A stretch of 13,189 nt of DNA, taken from positions 1 through 13,189 of the forward strand of contig URTA01000066.1 of assembly GCA_900550645.1 (NCBI GenBank), in the 5' to 3' direction. Below the pieces are notes generated by a model. It was not told the origin of the DNA, did not search any database, and saw only the letters and a list, made by a program, of their open reading frames with translations. Source of the stretch: an uncultured Porphyromonadaceae bacterium. GTDB lineage: Bacteria; Bacteroidota; Bacteroidia; Bacteroidales; Muribaculaceae. Numbering within the stretch: the stretch's first letter is position 1; each line of letters starts with the position of its first letter. Positions 1-6,799 of this stretch are shown piece by piece. The translations under genes and the position numbers were made by a program.

Positions 1-293
1 CCGTAGAGAGCCGTCACCTTGAATCCCGGGGTAATCTCGCGGGCAATAGATGCAATCTGTGTAACCAGTTCTCGGCCAGGGGCTATTATGACAGCCTGCA
101 CACGCCCTGTTGCGGGGCGCAGCAGTTTCAGCACAGGCAGGAGGAAAGCAAGCGTCTTGCCGCTGCCCGTAGGCGACAGCAGGACAATATCGTTATGTGA
201 GGTCGCCGCCTCCATCATCTTCCGCTGCATCTCGTTGACAGCCTCGATGCCGAGCCGCGAAGACACAAGAGGCAGAAATTCTTTTTCTCGCAT
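1..293 (-). CDS. DEAD/DEAH-box RNA helicase, N-terminal part (cut by window edge)
   Basis: Ninety-seven residues are visible from an ATG at 293 running off the left edge. They form the start of a superfamily 2 helicase core. A glutamine in a Q-motif-like stretch (NEMQRKMM, about residues 20-27) is followed by motif I PTGSGKT (41-47), the ATP-binding P-loop, and motif Ia APGRELVTQ (71-79), which normally contacts nucleic acid. The almost immediate start of the helicase core (motif I at residue 41) fits DEAD-box proteins that unwind or remodel RNA, for example in ribosome assembly. The DEAD box itself and the C-terminal RecA-like domain lie outside the window, so the subfamily cannot be named. 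The gene lies downstream of recG on the same strand, with a 114-base gap that holds a weak terminator and a hairpin, so it is probably transcribed separately. Confidence 0.85.
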   Translation of the reverse strand, partial: MREKEFLPLVSSRLGIEAVNEMQRKMMEAATSHNDIVLLSPTGSGKTLAFLLPVLKLLRPATGRVQAVIIAPGRELVTQIASIAREITPGFKVTALY

Positions 294-320
294 TACTGTT
301 ATTTCATTTGTTCGTTAATT

Positions 321-354
321 ACAGGAGGCAAGAGGGCAAAGCGTCCCCTCCTGT
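321..354 (-). other. Hairpin in the leader of the helicase gene
   Basis: ACAGGAGG (321-328) pairs with CCTCCTGT (347-354), giving an 8-bp stem with an 18-base loop. A second, mutually exclusive pairing exists between GAGGG (332-336) and CCCTC (346-350). It ends about 28 bases upstream of the helicase start codon. There is no T-tract on the minus strand after it, so it is not an obvious terminator. It could be a leader structure or simply chance. Confidence 0.35.
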
Positions 355-357
355 CGT

Positions 358-385
358 GAAAACAACCGTACAGCACACACGGTTG
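358..385 (-). terminator. Weak intrinsic terminator after recG
   Basis: On the minus strand, CAACCGT (385-379) and ACGGTTG (369-363) form a 7-bp stem around a 9-base loop, followed by a short TTTTC tract (362-358). It starts 23 bases after the recG stop codon, the right place to end the fabG-ispD-recG transcript. The T-tract is short, so termination may be partial. Confidence 0.45.
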
Positions 386-407
386 CATATTGGAAGGCAG
401 AGAGTAT

Positions 408-2543
408 TCATGAAATGAGCGACCAGTCAATCTTGCCGGAGAAACGCTCAGCCATTTCCTCACGTATCAGAGCCAGCGACTCCGCTGAAAGCACCAAGCC
501 ACATCCTTTGGCCTCCTCGTCGCCGTCCACGCCACACAGCGAGGGATTGCCGTCAAGGACTGCCAAGGCTGCATCACGCGCACGCTGGACTATCTGTCCG
601 TCGGTGGCAAGGTTGGCGACACGCAGGTTGAAGGCAAGCCCGCTCTGCTGCGTGCCCTCGACATCACCAGGGCCGCGCATCTTCATGTCAGCTTCGGAAA
701 TCAGGAAACCGTCCGTGGTTTCCGTCATGACATTTAGCCGTTTGCGCGTCTCGGCAGCAATCTTATACTTCGTCATCAGCACGCAATAGCTCTTGTCCGC
801 ACCGCGTCCTACACGGCCTCGCAGCTGGTGGAGCTGCGACAGCCCGAACCGCTCCGCATTCTCTATCACCATTACGGTTGCGTTAGGCACATTCACGCCC
901 ACCTCAATGACCGTCGTGGCAACCATGATACGCGCCTCTCCGCTCACAAACAAGTTCATCTGGTAATCCTTCTCTGCCGGCTTCATCTGCCCGTGGACAA
1001 AGCATACCTTGTAGCTGGGGAATTTCTCACGCACATACTCGATGTCGTTGTCAAGGCTTTTGAGCGGCAGTTTCTCGTTCTCGCGTATCAGGGGATAAAC
1101 CATGTACACCTGCCGCCCCTGCTTCAGCTGGTCGGCAATGAGGCGGTCCACGTCGCGGCGGTTCTCGTCATAGCGCAATATAGTGTGCACAGGCTTGCGC
1201 CCCGGAGGCAGCTCGTCAATCACCGATACGTCGAGGTCGCCGTAGACAGTCATGGCAAGCGTCCGAGGTATCGGAGTCGCCGTCATGACAAGCACATGAG
1301 GCGGCACAGTGCCCTTGCCCCACATACGCGCACGCTGCGCCACGCCAAAACGGTGCTGCTCGTCAATGACAGCCATGCCGAGCCTTGAAAACACCACTTT
1401 CTCCTCGAGCAGCGCGTGTGTGCCGACCAGCAGGTTGAGCGAGCCGTCACGCAACCCCTCGTCTATCATCCGCCGCGCCTTGGCAGGAGTGCTGCCTGTG
1501 AGCAACGCCACCGTCACACCAATCTTTTCGCACCACTCCGACAGGCTCTCGTAATGCTGAGTTGCAAGGATTTCCGTAGGTGCCATCAGCGTGGCCTGAA
1601 AGCCGTTGTCAACAGCCATAAGCATCGACATGAAGGCGACAAGCGTCTTGCCGCAGCCCACGTCGCCTTGCACCAGGCGGTTCATCTGCCGCCCGGTCCG
1701 CACATCGCCGCGTATCTCGTGGAGGACACGCTTCTGTGCGCCTGTAAGCGGGAACGGCAATACACGGTCATAGAAACTGCGGAACTTCTCGCCTATGCGC
1801 GAGAACACATACCCCTTGATGATATGCGACCTCCGCTTGGAATAGCGCAATATGTGCAGCTCCAAATAGAACAGCTCCTCAAACTTCATCCGCTCGCGAG
1901 CCTGTTGAAGCTGGCCGGGCGACGAGGGAAAATGCATCGACAGTATAGCGTGCTTGAACGGCATGAGGCGCAGCCCCTCGACTATCTCTCGCGGCAAAGT
2001 CTCCTGCCACTCTGCAAACTGCTTTGAGTTGATGGCATTGCTGATTATAGTCTGGAAAACGCGCTGCGAAAAACCGCGCTTGCGCAGCGTCTCCGTCATC
2101 GGATATATCCCACGGAATCCCTGTGGTGGCTTGGCGGGGTTGTAGGCCTCGACCTCGGGGTGTACCATAGAGTATGCGCCACGGAAGAAATTCGGCTTGC
2201 CGAAGACCACATATTCCACTCCCGGCTGATACATCTCCTTGATAGCCTTCAGACGTGAGAACCACACGATTTCCATCATGCTGCGCGAGTCGGTGAAAAG
2301 GCCGATGTAACGTGCTTTCGCGCCCTCGCCCTCGGTGCGGAAACGTATGAAATGCCCTTTGACCTGAACAGTAGGCATCTCGCCGTCAAACTCCGAAATC
2401 ATGTAGAATTTGCTGCGGTCAACGTGCCTGTTCGGGAAATAGCAGATGATGTCGCGCAGGCTGTGCACGTCACATTCCTTGCCGAGCAATTCCGCCCGCT
2501 TGTCCCCTACTCCCTTGATATACTTTACGTCAAACTGCTGCAT
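408..2543 (-). CDS. recG: ATP-dependent DNA helicase RecG
   Basis: This 711-residue protein is a full-length RecG (about 690-710 residues in the family). RecG is a double-stranded DNA translocase that remodels stalled replication forks and branch-migrates Holliday junctions in the cytoplasm. The N-terminal wedge/OB-fold region covers roughly residues 55-150. The helicase core has Walker A GDVGCGKT (293-300), the DEQH box (394-397), TATPIPRTLA (421-430) and motif VI QLRGRVGRG (573-581). All expected motifs are intact. It starts 12 bases after the ispD stop codon, so it is translated from the same message as ispD and fabG. Long open frames on the opposite strand here are only shadows of its codon usage. 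The assignment is secure. Confidence 0.97.
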   Translation of the reverse strand: MQQFDVKYIKGVGDKRAELLGKECDVHSLRDIICYFPNRHVDRSKFYMISEFDGEMPTVQVKGHFIRFRTEGEGAKARYIGLFTDSRSMMEIVWFSRLKAIKEMYQPGVEYVVFGKPNFFRGAYSMVHPEVEAYNPAKPPQGFRGIYPMTETLRKRGFSQRVFQTIISNAINSKQFAEWQETLPREIVEGLRLMPFKHAILSMHFPSSPGQLQQARERMKFEELFYLELHILRYSKRRSHIIKGYVFSRIGEKFRSFYDRVLPFPLTGAQKRVLHEIRGDVRTGRQMNRLVQGDVGCGKTLVAFMSMLMAVDNGFQATLMAPTEILATQHYESLSEWCEKIGVTVALLTGSTPAKARRMIDEGLRDGSLNLLVGTHALLEEKVVFSRLGMAVIDEQHRFGVAQRARMWGKGTVPPHVLVMTATPIPRTLAMTVYGDLDVSVIDELPPGRKPVHTILRYDENRRDVDRLIADQLKQGRQVYMVYPLIRENEKLPLKSLDNDIEYVREKFPSYKVCFVHGQMKPAEKDYQMNLFVSGEARIMVATTVIEVGVNVPNATVMVIENAERFGLSQLHQLRGRVGRGADKSYCVLMTKYKIAAETRKRLNVMTETTDGFLISEADMKMRGPGDVEGTQQSGLAFNLRVANLATDGQIVQRARDAALAVLDGNPSLCGVDGDEEAKGCGLVLSAESLALIREEMAERFSGKIDWSLIS

Positions 2544-2555
2544 ATTCTCATTTCA

Positions 2556-3311
2556 TCATTTGCCCCTGCGGTTGAGCAACAATTCCGCCGTGTCGAAATC
2601 TGACGGCGTGGTTATCTTGATATTGTCAACACCCCCGGGGAATGTCGAAATGGCGTGGCCGTATGCCTCGACCACAGAAGCGTCGTCGGTAAACGTGTCA
2701 CGGCAAGGCTTTGAATAAGCCGCTTTCAACAGGCCAGCTTCAAACACCTGCGGTGTCTGCACTGCCATATACCTGCTGCGGTCCACCGCACGTGAGCTGC
2801 CGTCGCCGTCAAAGACACGCAACGAGTCGGTCACAGGCACAGCAGCAACACATGCTCCCGTTTCCATGCCGCACTTCCACCCCTCGGCTATCATCTCTGC
2901 TGTTACCAGCGGCCGCGCACCGTCATGCACTGCCACAAGCGCGGCAGCATCATCGGGGATGACCGCCAATCCGTTCTTCACAGACTGCCAGCGTGTCGCG
3001 CCGCCGTCAACCACGTCATACGAGAAGGACATCTCCCCGCACAACCGAGACAGCCCTTCGGCTGCCAGCTCGCGGTAATCGGGGTGCACCACTACGATGA
3101 TATGCGTAGCTGAATCGGCTTGCAGGAAAGCGCGGACTGCATACAGGAATGCCATCTGCCCGGCAAGCAGGTGAAACTGCTTGGGCAGACCGCCGCCGGC
3201 ACGACGACCTGAACCGGCTGCCACTATCACGGCATACGTCTGCGGGGGGACAGCTCCGCAGTGAGCTGTCTCCCCGCTATATGTGCCTATGCCATTATTT
3301 ACACACGACAT
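2556..3311 (-). CDS. ispD: 2-C-methyl-D-erythritol 4-phosphate cytidylyltransferase
   Basis: This cytosolic enzyme transfers CMP from CTP to methylerythritol 4-phosphate, the third step of the MEP pathway to isoprenoid precursors. The motifs in order are AAGSGRR (31-37) and PKQF (43-46) for CTP binding, VHDGARP (128-134), TDSLR (161-165), AVQTPQVF (183-190), TDDASVVEA (208-216) and NIKITTPSD (230-238). At 251 residues it is about 25 longer than usual, and the excess is all at the N-terminus, before the first beta strand (YAVIVAAG). No other in-frame ATG lies between 3311 and the conserved core. The extension is largely encoded by a 36-base inverted repeat at 3242-3277. It lies 22 bases after fabG and 12 before recG. 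Function is secure; the start is probable. Confidence 0.94.
   Translation of the reverse strand: MSCVNNGIGTYSGETAHCGAVPPQTYAVIVAAGSGRRAGGGLPKQFHLLAGQMAFLYAVRAFLQADSATHIIVVVHPDYRELAAEGLSRLCGEMSFSYDVVDGGATRWQSVKNGLAVIPDDAAALVAVHDGARPLVTAEMIAEGWKCGMETGACVAAVPVTDSLRVFDGDGSSRAVDRSRYMAVQTPQVFEAGLLKAAYSKPCRDTFTDDASVVEAYGHAISTFPGGVDNIKITTPSDFDTAELLLNRRGK
3242..3277. repeat. 36-base inverted repeat inside the 5' end of ispD
   Basis: The arms at 3242-3256 and 3263-3277 are 15 bases each and fully complementary except for one G-T position (3248/3271), around a 6-base loop (CGCAGT). The element is exactly 36 bases, or 12 codons, and covers codons about 12-24 of ispD, in the part that normal IspD proteins lack. 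It looks like a palindromic repeat unit that became part of the reading frame, or an RNA hairpin just after the start codon. The structure is directly visible; its origin is inference. Confidence 0.75.
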
Positions 3312-3333
3312 AGTTTCTGCGACCGGGACGAGA

Positions 3334-4080
3334 TTACATATTCATGCCGCCGTCAACCTGAATGACCTGGCCGGTAACGTATGACGACAGATCTGAGGCG
3401 AGGAACGTAGCGACATTGGCGATGTCCTCGGGCTTTCCGCCGCGACGGAGGGGTATTTTGGCAGCCCACTCCTTGCGCACCTCCTCGGGGAGTGCGGCAG
3501 TCATGGCTGTCTCGATGAAGCCTGGGGCAATGGCGTTGGCGCGTATCTTGCGCGAGCCTACCTCCTGCGCAATGCTCTTGGCGAGGGCGATAAGGCCGGC
3601 CTTGGATGCTGCATAGTTGGACTGGCCGGCGTTGCCATGCACACCAACTACAGATGCCATATTTATTATAGAGCCGGCACGCTGGCGCAACATTGTCGGG
3701 AGGACTGCATGAACGAAGTTGAACGCAGACTTGAGGTTGACGTTGATGACAGCGTCCCACTGCGCTTCAGTCATGCGCATCATCAGGCCGTCCTTGGTGA
3801 TGCCGGCGTTGTTGACGAGGATGTCTATCTTGCCGAAGTCCTTGATGATTTCAGCCACTACCTGCTCTGTCTGGCCGAAGTCGGCAGCATTTGAGGCATA
3901 CCCCTTGCACTCCACGCCGAGGGCAGCTATCTCCTTTTGGGTCTCCTGACCTACCTCATCTATCACGAGGTCAGTGAACGCGATGTTCGCGCCCTCCTGT
4001 GCAAACTTGACGGCAATGGCCTTGCCTATGCCACGTGCCGCACCTGTGATGAGTGCGGTCTTTCCTTCCAATAATTTCAT
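3334..4080 (-). CDS. fabG: 3-oxoacyl-ACP reductase (FabG, SDR family)
   Basis: This is a 248-residue classical short-chain dehydrogenase/reductase matching FabG, which uses NADPH to reduce 3-ketoacyl-ACP in the fatty-acid elongation cycle. The cofactor motif TGAARGIG is at 12-19 and NNAG at 90-93. The catalytic tetrad is complete with normal spacing: N115, S143, Y156 and K160. The tail (GQVIQVDGGMNM) is typical of FabG. I chose the ATG at 4080 because the frame continues upstream by 13 codons that do not belong to the fold, while MKLLEGKTALITG is the standard FabG beginning. A promoter with good spacing lies at 4148-4178. It follows a ketoacyl-ACP synthase III gene and heads fabG-ispD-recG. 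Confidence in the FabG subfamily is high because of length, tail and context. Confidence 0.95.
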   Translation of the reverse strand: MKLLEGKTALITGAARGIGKAIAVKFAQEGANIAFTDLVIDEVGQETQKEIAALGVECKGYASNAADFGQTEQVVAEIIKDFGKIDILVNNAGITKDGLMMRMTEAQWDAVINVNLKSAFNFVHAVLPTMLRQRAGSIINMASVVGVHGNAGQSNYAASKAGLIALAKSIAQEVGSRKIRANAIAPGFIETAMTAALPEEVRKEWAAKIPLRRGGKPEDIANVATFLASDLSSYVTGQVIQVDGGMNM

Positions 4081-4147
4081 AACCAGTATAGTTTGTGTCT
4101 TGCGGGCAGAGGGCGGCAAAATGCGCCGTCCGCCGATGTTAAGACTG

Positions 4148-4178
4148 CAAAGTTAATCAAAATTCCACAATGAAGCAA
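4148..4178 (-). promoter_or_regulatory. Bacteroidota-type promoter for fabG
   Basis: On the minus strand, TAACTTTG (4155-4148) matches the -7 consensus TAnnTTTG. TTG (4178-4176) matches the -33 core, with a 20-base spacer. It overlaps the last codons and stop of the upstream synthase gene, so fabG can be expressed independently of it. The leader would be about 60 bases long. Confidence 0.6.
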
Positions 4179-5107
4179 CCGCAGGAGTAGCCGCCGCCGA
4201 ACACGGCGAGCGCAGCACGCTGTCCGGGCTTGAACTCGTCGCGGTGCTGGGCAAGCACAAGCGGCGCGGAGGCCGAGCCGGTGTTGCCGAGTTCCTCGAT
4301 GTTGTTGATGAAGAAGTCCATCTCCTTGCCGAGCTGGTGCGCCACCTGCGCCACGATGCGCTTGTTGGCCTGGTGGCATATTATCTTGTCGATGTCATCC
4401 ATGGTCAGGCCGGCATTGGCGAGGGCGTTGTTGATGGCGTATATCATGTAGCGGCAAGCGTGGATAAACACGTCGCGGCCGTCAGGCATGGTGATGCCGT
4501 CCTCTGCCGGGCGCAGCTTCACACCACCGGGGCCGCGGCCTACGTCGCCGAGACCCTCGGTGAAAATCTCGTTGACTGCGACATCGCCGTCGCCGACCTT
4601 CTCATTTGAGAGGAAATAAGCGACTGCGCCGTCGCCCCAGAGGTGTCCGCTCTTCGGGTCAGCCTCGTTGCTGTAGTATGTATTGTGTTCGCTGCATACG
4701 AGTATCGCCTTCTTCGCCTTGCCAGAAGCGAAATAGCCCTCGACTATCTCGAGGCCGTTGATGAACGACGAGCATGCCGACGAGGCATACACAGCCTTGG
4801 CATGGGCGATGCCGAACTTGCGCTGCACCTCATGCGCCACCGTGGCAACGGAGTCATATACACAATAGTGGGCAGCAACTATCAGGTCAACATCCTTGAC
4901 ATCATACGGCAGGTGCTTCAGCGCATCCTCAACCGCAGCGATGCCCATGGTGTTGACGTTCTCGCCCTCGGCGCATTTGGAGCGCGTCACGATGCCTGTA
5001 CGCTGGCGTATCCAGTCATCGTCGAGGCCGTTGATGTTCTTGAAATAGTTGTTGTCTATGCGTATGGAGGGCACATAATAGCCCATAGCGTTTATATACA
5101 TTGACAT
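4157..5107 (-). CDS. 3-oxoacyl-ACP synthase III (FabH/KASIII family)
   Basis: This 316-residue thiolase-fold enzyme is the length of FabH, which condenses acyl-CoA with malonyl-ACP to start fatty-acid chains. The Cys-His-Asn triad is complete: C112 in SSACSS, H245 in CHQANKRI and N275 in GNTGSAS. These are the same relative positions as in E. coli FabH. DWIRQRTGI (31-39), WGDGAVAYFLS (157-167) and FGGGYSCG near the C-terminus are further family marks. Departures from housekeeping FabH are SSACSS and GNTGSAS around the catalytic residues. It lies between a TetR regulator (12-base gap) and fabG, not in an rpmF-plsX-type cluster. It may therefore be a second, regulated KASIII with a different primer preference. 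A second start, Met3, is possible. Confidence 0.9.
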   Translation of the reverse strand: MSMYINAMGYYVPSIRIDNNYFKNINGLDDDWIRQRTGIVTRSKCAEGENVNTMGIAAVEDALKHLPYDVKDVDLIVAAHYCVYDSVATVAHEVQRKFGIAHAKAVYASSACSSFINGLEIVEGYFASGKAKKAILVCSEHNTYYSNEADPKSGHLWGDGAVAYFLSNEKVGDGDVAVNEIFTEGLGDVGRGPGGVKLRPAEDGITMPDGRDVFIHACRYMIYAINNALANAGLTMDDIDKIICHQANKRIVAQVAHQLGKEMDFFINNIEELGNTGSASAPLVLAQHRDEFKPGQRAALAVFGGGYSCGCFIVEF

Positions 5108-5119
5108 TTCTGTTATGCG

Positions 5120-5716
5120 TTAGTTCGGTTGTTCTTTGTGGGTTATGCCGTCGAGTATCAGGCGGCTCAGGCAGTCTATCAGGCGGTACTTGTCGAGCCC
5201 ACGCTCACGCAGCCCGTCCTGTATGTACGAAACGTCGAGGCCCTGTATAGCCATCGTTATCACCACAGCGGTGTCGGGAATGTTCTCGACATGGAACACT
5301 CCCTGCTCCGCCCCCTCGCGCAAGATGGTGCACAGGAAACGGATTTCGCGGTTTGTGACGAGTTTGCGGGCGCGGTCCACCTTGCGCACGTCGCGGAAGA
5401 AGCCGGCACGCAGCGTGCCGTTGCGGCGCACTATTTCCTTCATCGCCTCAAAGCGGCAAGCCACGTATTCACGCAACTTCTGCTCGGGCGACTCGTCGCG
5501 GTGCACTATTGTCTTCAGCTTCTCGAGCAACTGCCCGGTCTCGCTCTCGATGACTGCATTGTATATCTCGCGTTTGCTCTTGAAATACGTGTATATGGTG
5601 CGGCGTCCCTTGTCGGACGCATTGGCAATGTCGTTCATGGTGGTATTCTCCACGCCCTTGTGGGCGAAGAGCTGCCGTGCCACTTCTATCAGTTTGTCGC
5701 GCGTCTTTCTTACCAT
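5120..5716 (-). CDS. TetR/AcrR-family transcriptional regulator
   Basis: This 198-residue protein has the usual TetR layout. An N-terminal three-helix DNA-binding domain has its helix-turn-helix at about 26-47 (TTMNDIANASDKGRRTIYTYF), and a divergent all-helical ligand-binding domain follows. I placed the start at 5716. The frame is open upstream to 5782, but that earlier ATG falls on the -7 promoter box (5780-5787), so it would not be transcribed. MVRKTRDKLIEVARQLF is also the standard family beginning. It is followed 12 bases later by a ketoacyl-ACP synthase III and then fabG, so control of fatty-acid synthesis, as by FabR or FadR-type TetR proteins elsewhere, is a reasonable inference. The ligand is unknown. 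An inverted repeat in its own leader is a candidate operator. Confidence 0.9.
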   Translation of the reverse strand: MVRKTRDKLIEVARQLFAHKGVENTTMNDIANASDKGRRTIYTYFKSKREIYNAVIESETGQLLEKLKTIVHRDESPEQKLREYVACRFEAMKEIVRRNGTLRAGFFRDVRKVDRARKLVTNREIRFLCTILREGAEQGVFHVENIPDTAVVITMAIQGLDVSYIQDGLRERGLDKYRLIDCLSRLILDGITHKEQPN

Positions 5717-5740
5717 AGTCTTACAAGGATACGGAAAGGG

Positions 5741-5757
5741 AGTCCGGCATGCGGACT
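5741..5757. promoter_or_regulatory. Candidate TetR operator (inverted repeat in the leader)
   Basis: AGTCCG and CGGACT form a perfect 6-base inverted repeat around five bases (GCATG), 17 bases in all, the size of many TetR-family operators. It lies between the -7 box at 5780-5787 and the start codon at 5716, about 15-30 bases downstream of the expected transcription start. That is a suitable place for autorepression. No second copy was seen near the fabG promoter. Confidence 0.4.
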
Positions 5758-5779
5758 GCACACTTTCGCCGTTTGTGCG

Positions 5780-5812
5780 CAAAATTACAAATTATTTCCC
5801 ACACCGCTGCAA
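5780..5812 (-). promoter_or_regulatory. Promoter of the TetR-KASIII unit
   Basis: TAATTTTG (5787-5780, minus strand) fits the -7 consensus TAnnTTTG. The nearest -33-like TTG (5812-5810) is 22 bases upstream, slightly further than in the other promoters here. Its position also settles the regulator's start codon. A near-palindrome (TTTG to CAAA, 5772-5783) overlaps the -7 box and is another possible protein-binding site. Confidence 0.45.
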
Positions 5813-5933
5813 GACTTTCGGTAAAAATTTAATAGTCACTTTCACACACCATTGAAAATCAGGCATATATAATAGGTTAAATCAAATTAACGACACCACT
5901 GCCGAGATTTAACGGAGAATTTCTCGCCGAAAA

Positions 5934-5965
5934 CTTGCACAGTATCTGGAAAAGCAGTAATTTTG
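5934..5965 (+). promoter_or_regulatory. Promoter of the initiator tRNA gene
   Basis: CTTG (5934-5937), a 20-base spacer and TAATTTTG (5958-5965) match the Bacteroidota -33/-7 pattern. The -7 box ends 16 bases before the first base of the mature tRNA, as expected for a short 5' leader removed by RNase P. Confidence 0.6.
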
Positions 5966-5981
5966 CACTCGAAAATGACAC

Positions 5982-6056
<75 letters not shown>

Positions 6057-6058
6057 AG

Positions 6059-6093
6059 AAAGACCGACGCTTGAGCCGGTCTTTTCTTTTTAT
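6059..6093 (+). terminator. Intrinsic terminator after the tRNA gene
   Basis: AAAGACCG (6059-6066) pairs with CGGTCTTT (6077-6084), an 8-bp stem with a 10-base loop, followed by a T-rich tract (TTTTCTTTTTAT). It begins 2 bases after the tRNA CCA end and stops 26 bases before the rluA-like start codon. It should end the tRNA transcript, with some readthrough possible. Confidence 0.8.
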
Positions 6094-6118
6094 ACAGCAA
6101 CACATACCCACGACTGCA

Positions 6119-6799
6119 ATGGAAGTTATCTACGAGGACAACCATATCATCATCGTCAACAAGGAGGTCGGCGAGATAGTCCAAGGCGACAAGACCGGCG
6201 ACACTCCCCTTTCGGAAATTGTAAAGCAGTATCTGAAAGAGAAGTACAACAAGCCGGGCAACGTGTTCTGCGGCGTAGTACACCGCCTCGACAGACCCGT
6301 TTCCGGCCTCGTGATTTTCGCCAAAACCTCCAAGGCTCTGTCGCGGCTCAACGAGATGCTGCGCAAGGGGGAAATACACAAGACTTACTGGGCTCTGGTG
6401 GAGGGCAAGCCGCCGAAGACGGAGGATATGCTCGTGGATATGCTCATTTCGGACGGACGCATCAACAAGACGTTCCACGCTCGACCGGGTGACAAGGACG
6501 CCAAGTCATGCCGCCTCGAATACAAGACCGTTGCATACGGCGACCGATATACACTGGTTGAAGTGAACCTGCTCACCGGGCGCAAGCACCAGATACGCGC
6601 ACAGCTGTCACTCGCCGGGTGTCCGATAAAGGGCGACCTGAAATACGGCGCACGGCGCAGCAACCCCGACGGAGGCATCTCGCTGATGGCTCGCCGCATT
6701 CAGTTTGTCCACCCGGTTTCACACAAGGAAATAGACCTCACCGCAGAGCCGACTGCCGAAATGGCAAGAATACTCAACGACGCTTCCGCTGCGCGATGA
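6119..6799 (+). CDS. RluA-family RNA pseudouridine synthase
   Basis: This 226-residue protein converts specific uridines in rRNA or tRNA to pseudouridine. The catalytic aspartate is D58 in HRLDRPVSGL (55-64), the signature of the RluA group. TGRKHQIR (153-160) and GCPIKGDLKYG (167-177) complete the active-site motifs. There is no N-terminal S4 domain, which fits the short RluA-like class, so it is unlike RluC or RluD. The target site cannot be told from sequence. I set the start at 6119 (MEVIYEDNHIIIVNK). The frame is open back through the tRNA gene, but that part is not protein coding. I see no promoter between the tRNA terminator and the start, so it may rely on readthrough. Its last 26 bases overlap the convergent bioGC gene. 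Confidence 0.92.
   Translation: MEVIYEDNHIIIVNKEVGEIVQGDKTGDTPLSEIVKQYLKEKYNKPGNVFCGVVHRLDRPVSGLVIFAKTSKALSRLNEMLRKGEIHKTYWALVEGKPPKTEDMLVDMLISDGRINKTFHARPGDKDAKSCRLEYKTVAYGDRYTLVEVNLLTGRKHQIRAQLSLAGCPIKGDLKYGARRSNPDGGISLMARRIQFVHPVSHKEIDLTAEPTAEMARILNDASAAR

Noticed and set aside
828..2027. Long plus-strand open frames opposite recG
   Set aside because: recG is intact with all helicase motifs, and these frames show no family features. GC-rich codons on the other strand explain them.
5717..5782. Upstream start at 5782 for the TetR regulator
   Set aside because: The codon overlaps the predicted -7 box, and the extra 22 residues do not belong to the TetR fold.
5129..5855. Two open frames of over 230 codons on the plus strand opposite the TetR gene
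   Set aside because: They mirror the codon pattern of the TetR gene, show no recognisable domain, and run across its promoter.
5913..5929. Near-palindrome around GAGAATTTCTC upstream of the tRNA promoter
   Set aside because: The arms are short with one base at the centre and a shifted outer pairing. Nothing ties it to a gene, so I could not support it as an operator.
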